Of a stretch of 64,000 bases of DNA, positions 56,821-64,000 are shown in pieces (the stretch's first letter is position 1; the number at the start of each line of letters is the position of its first letter). Under the pieces are notes generated by a model that saw only the letters and a program-made list of their open reading frames with translations, made no database searches and was not told the origin of the DNA. Source of the DNA: Akebia trifoliata (Eukaryota > Streptophyta > Magnoliopsida > Ranunculales > Lardizabalaceae); assembly GCA_017979445.1 (NCBI GenBank), contig CM030718.1, positions 19,277,021 to 19,341,020 of the forward strand, written 5' to 3'. The translations under genes and the position numbers were made by a program.

Positions 56821-59800
56821 GATGGTGTTTGGATAGGACTCCTTGGCTACTTCTGACTCTTGCGGGGAGTTAAAAGTCGTTTGGATAATTTAGATAAATA
56901 ACTCCTTCAAAGAATTACTCCGCACAAGAGTAAAAAATTACTCTTTATGAAAAAGTAGCTAAAACCTACTTCTCAATTTCGCATCTTGCGGGGAGTAAAA
57001 TTCTAACGGCTCATTTGACGAAAATACCCCTATTTTTCTAATTTTTCCCGAAAATACCCGAATCCTATTTGCGCCCTAAATCAGACGAAAATTAGACGAA
57101 GAAGAAACTCGCCCCTTTCTTCTTCGTCTTTCTGTTGCTTGCAGCCGTTCGACCAATAGAAGAGGTGCTTCACCCTCCCTATTTCTCTCCCTCTCTTCCT
57201 CCCTCCCTCATCGCCATTATCTCCCTTTCTTGTCTCTTTCATTTTAGCAAAAACTTGCGGTGTGTGAATCTGAGAAGAGAAACGAAGTTAGGGCACGTTC
57301 GTGCTCTTCACCCTCCCTCCCTCGTCGCCATTAAAGTAATTGGGGAGAAGTAAGGTTGTTTTGATTTTTTTTGTGAGACAATGAGATCTCTGTTCATCTA
57401 CAAAATTAGATTTCTTTTCATTTACAAAATGGTTTACATTCATATTTCTGCTCTTATTGCAGATTTAGTTCTTAGTTCATTCGGCCAACCAGAACACCGG
57501 GGTGTTCTTCATATTTTCTTCAATCTCTCTCCCTCTCTCCGTAGACGAAAAGCCAAGGTACGTTCGATCTCTCCCTCTTTGAGTTGAAAATGGTTTTTTT
57601 CCCATCCAAATTGAATATATGTATTTGTTTGAAGGATTTAGTTTGATAGGGAGTACATAGCCACAGCTCTTGGTTGATTCTACTCATTCAGCCATGTGTA
57701 GATTTGCTTGTTGATTTAAGATTCATCGTTTCAGGGAAGCTTTGAAACTATAAAGGGGATTTTGTATTGGATTTTTTAGTTTTTATTTTTTTATTCATTT
57801 ATAGTGCCTAAGCAGGTTTTCTTGATATATTAGTCCTTTCCATTTTACCCGTTTGCCTTTTTTGCTATTAATAAGCATATACTTGCCTGAAAAAAAGGTT
57901 AGGGGTGCTCTTCTCCAATTGTTTGTGAATAGGTGGTCAATGCCTAATATAGGTTTTGGGCTGATAGAGGGATGGTATTCTGATGCCTTCTTTCAGTGTG
58001 GCAGAGTTCTTTAGAAGCTCTCTCCCTTCTGCATTTGTTTGTCCTTATAGAAGGAACACAACAAATGCGGGAGGCGTTACCTTAGAATGGAAGTCTTGCT
58101 GTTTAGGTGGTTCACCATGAATCACGACATGAACAAGTCTGTTATGAAAGTTTTATCTTTTAAGTGGAGGAAGTTTTCTTCCAATTCTTATTGTGTTTTT
58201 GGTTTGCTTCCAATTTACAACACAGTCATACAGCTTGGTGCCAAATACTTCCTTTTGGAAGTATCGATCAATATACAAGGAAACACCTGACTACATTACA
58301 AAGACCTGGAATTTCTTGGCCTTGGTTATTGAAAGTGTGATAATCATATTCCTTCCATAAGCCTCAATAATCAGAACAGGCACTAACTTCGGTGGAAATG
58401 AATTGTGACCATATTTTTCTAGGGAGCTGAATTGTGATACGTGAAATAAATGATTTAAATCGATTCATACCACCTGTTTTGTTTGCATTGGATTCAGACT
58501 CTGTTCTGCTGTCTATTTGGATGGTGATTTATATCATGGCACCATGGCTTGAATCACAAATTATTTGATTTGAAAATTCAAGTTGGGATTTTTGTATTAT
58601 GGTGATTATGCTGTGACGTGAGCTTTGCTCATGATTTGACTCTTGAATTTTTTTTTTGTTGATAAATGCTCTTCAATTTTCTGGATACCCTTGTTTTCTA
58701 TGCTACCTTTGGTCACTTGATTTCTTATGTTCATTAGTTCATTCACTAATTGCAGCGTTTAACTGCATGGTCCATTGTTTGCATAGGTGTGTTTCTGTTA
58801 GTATATCCCATGATGCTTTGATGTTATTTTTCACATTGCATCATAAGACAACTATTTTTCTTTGCAGCGTTATTAGCATCCACTTGACAAGTGCAAAGTC
58901 CTTGGTGGGAATCGCTGGAGTGGCATCAGAGATTCAAAAAGAAAAAAAGGTTCGTTAATTCTCTATTCTATCATTCTTAACTTGAATAGATTTCCATGTT
59001 ACTACCTTCACTTCATTTATTGTTGGTTCAAAATTATATTTCATATCCATGCAACAATATATTCTTTTTGTTCCAGTGTCTACTGTCTAACCTTATCCAT
59101 CATGGCCACAAGTATGGTACAAGTGACTTTAAAGGAACCAAGTTGCTCTGTGATACTTAGTACCTTGTTTTTAGATGTTGGAATCCTTAATTACTTTAAT
59201 CTTTATTCATGTTTTATCTATATTTTGCATTGAGTAAAGGTAATTTTGGTATTCTGCTTTTATTCACTTATTAATGTTAGTTTAATAATATTTTGAGATT
59301 GCATACTATAAAATAAATAGAGAAAGGAGCCATTTTGGTATTCTGCTGAAATGACAAGAATACTTTCAGCATTTATGACCTGAAAAACAGATTGATTGCC
59401 CATAGTTTAGTTGTAAGAGAGGTTTCTCACATGCTTTGTGAATGGGGTAACATAATTCTCATAATGAGTGACAAAACATTTTTATGCATAGGCAAGAAAT
59501 TTGTTTAAGTATGGATATATCAAGACTTGGTATATTTGAGACTTCTTTTATATATATATGGTAATTCAACAGGTGATAGGTAAATCATCCAATTTTTAAG
59601 AGAGGTGCTGTCAATTTTTTTTTTTTTTTAATTTTAAGTGTAATGGATCTAAACACATTATATTAATATTTAATATTTAAAATATTATATTATATTATAT
59701 TAATATTTATAGTTAAAATATAAAAAACAGTATAGTTTGAAGGCATATTATGATATTAAAAAACCAAAAAACAGTAACTGGTATAATATAAGGGTATTCT

Positions 59801-59998
59801 GGTCTTTTTTTCTATAAGTCATGAGAAGTCAGTATGATTCCCAACAGACTTCCAGCACAAAAGTAGTTCTGTCAGTACTTTACAGAGTTGATTGCCAAAC
59901 GCCTTTCTTCACAGAATTACTTTTCCAGCTCCTCCACAGAGTACTCCAGCTCCTGTTCTTTGGAAGAGTAGTTCTGCTCCTGGTATCCAAACAGGCCC
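56821..59998. mobile_element. Harbinger-like non-autonomous element, 3.18 kb
   Basis: Left end GATGGTGTTTGGATA (56821) and right end TATCCAAACAGGCCC (to 59998) are inverted with mismatches at positions 2-5. TAA flanks both sides (56818-56820, 59999-60001). Subterminal sequences share GGAG(T/C) runs. The interior has a pyrimidine-rich 5'UTR-like stretch with a partial duplication (CTTCACCCTCCCTCC, about 57168 and 57308). Only short frames without transposase motifs are present. A captured gene leader is possible. Confidence 0.5.
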
Positions 59999-60405
59999 TA
60001 AATAAACAGTAATTTGTGTTTAATTTTAAAACATTTTAAAGTAATCTTACTAAAATAAAATTTTATGGAAATTTATACTACATTTAGAAAAACTGTTAGA
60101 ATTTGCATTTTATTTTTTTATTTTTTGTATTATAATATTTTCTTTTGATTTTATGGTGTGGGAAAAGTCCCATCTAGCCCAAGAGTATCATACTGCTAAC
60201 CCAGATCGTTCGACTCGTGTCCCTTGTGTGGAGTCTTAACTCTCGAGCATCAGGGTAGAAAGCTAATAGAGGGGACAAAAACATATATTAGAGTAGTAAT
60301 TGGAGCCTCTCAATATTTGTCAACTCCAGCAACATAAATCTTAGAGCAAAACATACAGCTCAACTCTTCTATTCAGACAAGAGAGCAACCATTGATTTTC
60401 AGTCG

Positions 60406-60594
60406 CTAGTCGTGTGTAGGATAGAAACCATTCACAGTCATCCCACCATCAACAGAGATAATCTGTCCTGTGATATAAGAGGAAGCAGGAAGGCAGAGAA
60501 ATGCCACCAATGATGAGACCTCCTTTGGATCTCCAACACGCCGCAGAGGAGTACGAGATATTACTCTTTCCAAAAATTCCTTATCATCAAGCAA
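60406..60594 (-). CDS. Last exon of a tropinone-reductase-like short-chain dehydrogenase/reductase
   Basis: NAD(P)H-dependent oxidoreductase of the classical SDR family, tropinone reductase homologue group, probably cytosolic; substrate unknown. Only the terminal exon is in the window: 62 codons from [17 protein letters not shown] to the stop at 60406-60408. It contains [16 protein letters not shown], the ITGQ turn and the [10 protein letters not shown] end that is characteristic of this group. The exon start is set by the acceptor TTACAG (60595-60600 on the + strand, reversed). The upstream exons with the Rossmann TGxxxGxG and catalytic YxxxK were looked for on the minus strand up to 64000 and not found, so the preceding intron is over 3.4 kb or the gene is truncated. 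Confidence 0.8.
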   Translation of the reverse strand: MLDDKEFLERVISRTPLRRVGDPKEVSSLVAFLCLPASSYITGQIISVDGGMTVNGFYPTHD

Positions 60595-60600
60595 CTGTAA

Positions 60601-61180
60601 GGACGCAGGAAACATCAATGAGTTTATAAAATCTACTAAAAATCAAGTCTCATGCATTCATGCAAGGAAAACATTTACGTGTAGGTACTATGAGTTTATA
60701 AGCGTCAACTAAATGTTACCATTCAAAGAAAGAATACAATGCAAATTGTTTTTTGATAAAGATTATTGGATCACAGATTGATCAATTACACCTGAATTAG
60801 ATAATATGCGATTATCTATCCAAACAAATGCAAGGGAAAACTTTTAGCAAAACAGAAAGGATAATTTGATAAATTCAACAGCTGCAACTATCGGTGGCAA
60901 GACCGCAGCCTTACAAGATTGAATCCCGTGGACTCACATGAGTAAAATATCAAGAAAAGAGGTCCTGGATCTAGTTGAGATGTCCCCTCCTAAGGCCTAT
61001 TTATAATATTTTTTTATGCTCAGATGGCCTTCCATACAACAAAATACAACTAACCCACGTTACATCCCAACCACCCTATTAAATGACCTAAACTAGAAAA
61101 TTAAACATTTTTTGAGACACTAAAACCCCAAACACCCTGCATGGGATCTCTCAATCTTCTTCGTCTTCATCTTGGACCAA
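60601..61180 (-). other. Presumed intron of the SDR gene
   Basis: No exon is recognised; AT-rich. The neighbouring LINE tail would lie in the same intron if the gene is complete upstream of the window. Confidence 0.4.
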
Positions 61181-61182
61181 TT

Positions 61183-61560
61183 TTTTTTTTAATTTTTTTG
61201 ACGAGTATAAAGATTTTATAAATAATTGGAAAGAAAGAAGTTACACAGGAGGATACAAAGGAGGCCAAGATATCAAGCAATACTAAGAATTTCACAAGCT
61301 ATCCCATCTAAACACAAATTCCCCAGAAAACTCCTTGTTCAGTTTAGCGCAAAAGAACATCAGCCCTAGAATCTCCATACACACCATGTACACGTTATTC
61401 TCTTTGCCTTTGAACACCCTATTGTTTCTCTCCTTGCAAAGACCCCACGATATGGCCGAAGGAAGAATAGCTCACAAAAGCCTCAAGGAGATCTTCCTTA
61501 TTTCCAATACATGGGGCGTCCCCCCTCCCTCTCTTTTGTGGGTGGCATTCTTTTTTTGAT
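61183..61560 (-). mobile_element. LINE 3' end with poly-A, minus strand
   Basis: On the minus strand the sequence encodes WGLCKERNNRVFKGK, the conserved C-terminal residues found after RT in plant L1-type LINEs. This is followed by a hydrophobic tail region, TTATAAAATC and an A-rich end at 61183-61200. 5'-truncated, as most LINE copies are. Confidence 0.7.
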
Positions 61561-62500
61561 CAGTTTTTGTGGAAAATTCACTGAAGTTGGTTTAATGAAC
61601 ATGGTCAATAAAATGACAAAACCATCCTACAACCTCCTAGATCGTTACATGTAATAACAAAAGGACAGGGAGGCAGACCCACATCTTTCTTGATCTTGAT
61701 GATTAGATATTCTGGGTTGTTGACTTGATCACTTTTTTTATTGAGATCAAATGGCTTCAAATCAAGTGATGGGTATATCTTTATCTTTCGATGACTTGAT
61801 TGATAGACTTTAACAGTCTGAGGTCAGATCTGAGAGGTTGATCGGTTTTTGTTTACATCATAATAGAACTGCTAATATTTTTATGAATTTATTAGTATTA
61901 TCACCATTATCGATGTTAGTAGTTTAGTATTATTTCACAAGGACCATAACTTCCACAAAGAAAACTATAAAATTTATATCATACTGAAAAATTAACTGTA
62001 AGATGCAATCATTGAAAAAGGATTACAGAAAGGAGAATGCACCAGAAATAAAAAAGGACAGGGAGTGGTAGAGCCTTCATGATGATATCTTCTAAATCTT
62101 TAGAATCTGAAGTAGAGAATCACTAAATAGTTGAGCTTTAATAATGATTGGTAAATGGTGCTGGACTCTGGTCTGCTAAAAAATTAAAATATTCTACTTC
62201 ATAGCAGAGGGACTGGATCTTGGTCCCTTATAGGTAATGGGAATTCAGCTTTGGAATAATAATTTTACATGATTAGCAAACTTTACTCTTTAAGTTTCTA
62301 CTAGTTGTCAATCTTCAAGTAAAAAACGTTATTCCAAAGCTTAGTACCCAAGTAAAAAGAAAAAAAAATTACTTTACTCTTAAGTTTCTACCAATAATCA
62401 ATCTTCAGAGTTCAAAGGTGTATTCTTTGAGGATTTTGTATTTAGATGAGATTATGTGTGCTTAAAGTTCATTTTATTTTCTACTTCTTCAGGTAAGTAA
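61561..62500. other. Intergenic or intronic, nothing recognised
   Basis: AT-rich sequence with an imperfect reiteration TTTACTCTTTAAGTTTCTACTAG / TTTACTCTTAAGTTTCTACCAA around 62282-62395. No gene. Confidence 0.45.
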
Positions 62501-62570
62501 CCTTGACCACATGTACCTTCTTTTTTAAAATAAATTTATAATTAAAATAAATAAATATATATATATATAT

Positions 62571-62939
62571 GGGAAATGTTCAGCAATAAACATTTCGGTA
62601 AAACATTTTTCAAAACATGGGTTAGAAGTTTTGGAATGGGCTGATTTTTGGTGAGGATGATCTCTACGGTGAGGAGATCATCAGCACCAAAAATCAGCCC
62701 ATTCCAAAACTTCTAACCCCATCAAAAATGGTTTACAAAAAATGGACGGTCCACAATTTTTCAACTTGAAAACATGGGGCTAGAAGTTTTGGAATGGGCT
62801 GATTTTTGGTTAGGATGATCTCCTCACAGTAGAGATCATCCTCACCAAAAATCAGCCCATTCCAAAACTTCTAACCCATGTAGGACAAAAATGGTTGGCT
62901 AAAATGTTGGCCAAAATGTTTGGTGCTGAAAGGGACCCT
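62571..62939. mobile_element. Double-hairpin foldback element, copy (d), in a TA repeat
   Basis: Five-part layout: outer TIR (GGGAAATGTTCAGCAATAAAC..ACATGGGTTAGAAG); first palindrome (GGGCTGATTTTTGGTGAGGATG..CACCAAAAATCAGCCC); spacer with AAAATGGACGGTCCAC; second palindrome of the same sequence; outer TIR reversed (CTTCTAACCCATGTAGG..GCTGAAAGGGACCC). (TA)n lies on both sides, as expected for insertion into a TA microsatellite. Confidence 0.8.
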
Positions 62940-62951
62940 ATATATATATAT

Positions 62952-63336
62952 GGGTCGGGTTCCGTAGACACATAAAGCTACTCATAAAGCTACAACATTT
63001 TTGTCTTATATGGTTAAAAAGGTTCGAAATTAGCTGATTTTTTGTGAGGATGATCTCTATGGCGAGGGGATCATCCTTGCAAAAAAAAATCATCCCATTC
63101 CAAAACTTCTAACCCCATCAAAAATGGTTTACAAAAATTGGACAGTCTAAAATTTTTCAACTTGTAAACATGGGGCTAGAAGTTTCATAATGGGCTGATT
63201 TTTGGCAAGGATGATCTCATCACCATAGAAATCATCCTCACAAAAAATCAGCCCATTCCAAACATTTTTTCCCACATAAGACAAAACACGTTGTAGCTTT
63301 ATGAGTAGCTTTATGTGTATACGGATCCTAATCCTA
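62952..63336. mobile_element. Double-hairpin foldback element, copy (e), with different outer ends
   Basis: The core with two palindromes and the spacer matches copy (d). The outer TIRs (CCGTAGACACATAAAGCTACTC / GAGTAGCTTTATGTGTATACGG) are unlike those of copy (d). It is also bounded by (TA)n, about ten bases from its neighbour. Confidence 0.8.
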
Positions 63337-63339
63337 TAT

Positions 63340-64000
63340 ATATATATATTCACTAGCATGTAGTGGATACCAATCCAAGATTCAATCAGTTTAATTCTAA
63401 ATTGAAAATTTTGGCACAAGTTATGAGGCCTCTGCCAAGCTAACACAATCCTCTTCCATCACCGAAGTTCAAGATCAACAATAGAAGAAAAATCTCAAGT
63501 CTCAATATTGAGATAAAACTTACAAGACAACAATGACCCTAGCTACCCTTTATGTGATTAAATGTTGGCATCCAAGAAACAACACATAGTGATGGGCTCA
63601 CATTGGGGGAATCTAGGAACCCTTCCAATAGAAGATAAAAGAAAGAAAAAAATCAATGGATGTTTGGTCATGAACAATGAAAAGTAATGGAAGTGCTAAT
63701 AGGAGTGCTTTGGTGAAAGTTGGAGGCTCTAAGAGGGGTGAGTGGAAGGATGAAATGAACTAGAATAAGGTAGTAAGAAATAACCCCAAGACAAATGCTT
63801 TGGTACAAGATATATTATTTGGAAAAGTAAGGTTCAGGTTAATAACCCCAAATAGCAGGGATAAGGATAGATAATGGCAATGATGATGAATTTGTGGTTA
63901 AACTGAACTAGAAGAAAGACACTGAAAAGAACAAATCAGCATTGTACCTTCCTAATTTTTCTATAATATTCACGTTTCCAGCCCAACCATCATTGGATCA
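63340..64000. other. Window end, nothing recognised
   Basis: AT-rich non-coding sequence. The open stretch at 63147-63446 on the minus strand overlaps the foldback element and is not a gene. Confidence 0.5.

Noticed and set aside
57135..57587. Two open frames with Pro/Ser-rich residues
   Set aside because: Pyrimidine-rich simple sequence inside a TIR element; resembles an untranslated leader more than a protein.
60160..60245. Possible tRNA-like fold (CCCATCTAGCCC..GTTCGACTC)
   Set aside because: A T-arm-like GTTCGACTC is present, but no consistent acceptor stem or anticodon stem could be paired.

Overview
The window is AT-rich nuclear DNA of a flowering plant, most likely not a grass. The evidence is spliced genes with GT..AG introns, a seven-exon plastid-targeted terpene synthase, a nine-exon pectin-type methyltransferase-like gene, Copia and Ty3/Gypsy LTR elements, LINE tails and many small foldback elements. 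No species can be named from the sequence. There are only two whole host genes and one terminal exon of a third. Everything else is transposons, their relics and local duplications.

Region 1 (1-13.2 kb): a PMT11/PMT12-type putative methyltransferase on the + strand, nine exons from 1463 to 12905. A single-nucleotide frame break lies in exon 1 (about 1684-1717). Intron 4 carries a complete but coding-dead Copia element (4434-9726, TSD ATATC). Other introns hold a LINE tail and two foldback elements.

Region 2 (13.2-15.3 kb): a cluster of small inverted-repeat elements, one containing an 81-bp tandem duplication.

Region 3 (15.4-28.7 kb): a terpene synthase (TPS) locus. One intact TPS gene (23236-25919, 594 aa, RRx8W, RDR, DDVYD and DTE-type motifs) is preceded by at least three relic copies of its promoter and first exon. 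These alternate with a 2.5-kb repeat unit (two tandem full copies, two partial copies). Several junctions fall inside a double-hairpin foldback element.

Region 4 (28.7-39.6 kb): a decayed unidentified reading frame, a minus-strand Copia relic, and a 2.46-kb solo LTR lying between two diverged inverted sequences.

Region 5 (40.1-56.3 kb): a three-level nest. A Harbinger-like DNA element with TAA flanks was split by a Ty3/Gypsy element (TSD TAAGG). The 5' LTR of that element was split by a 10.6-kb non-coding LTR element of LARD type (TSD CTCGC), which is rich in tandem repeats.

Region 6 (56.8-64 kb): a second 3.2-kb Harbinger-like non-coding element, the last exon of a tropinone-reductase-like short-chain dehydrogenase on the minus strand, a LINE 3' end, and two double-hairpin elements sitting in TA repeats.

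The host genes show no functional link to each other. I see no CRISPR array, rRNA or convincing tRNA gene, and no obviously new enzyme system. The notable content is structural: dated nested insertions and foldback-associated rearrangement of a terpene synthase locus.
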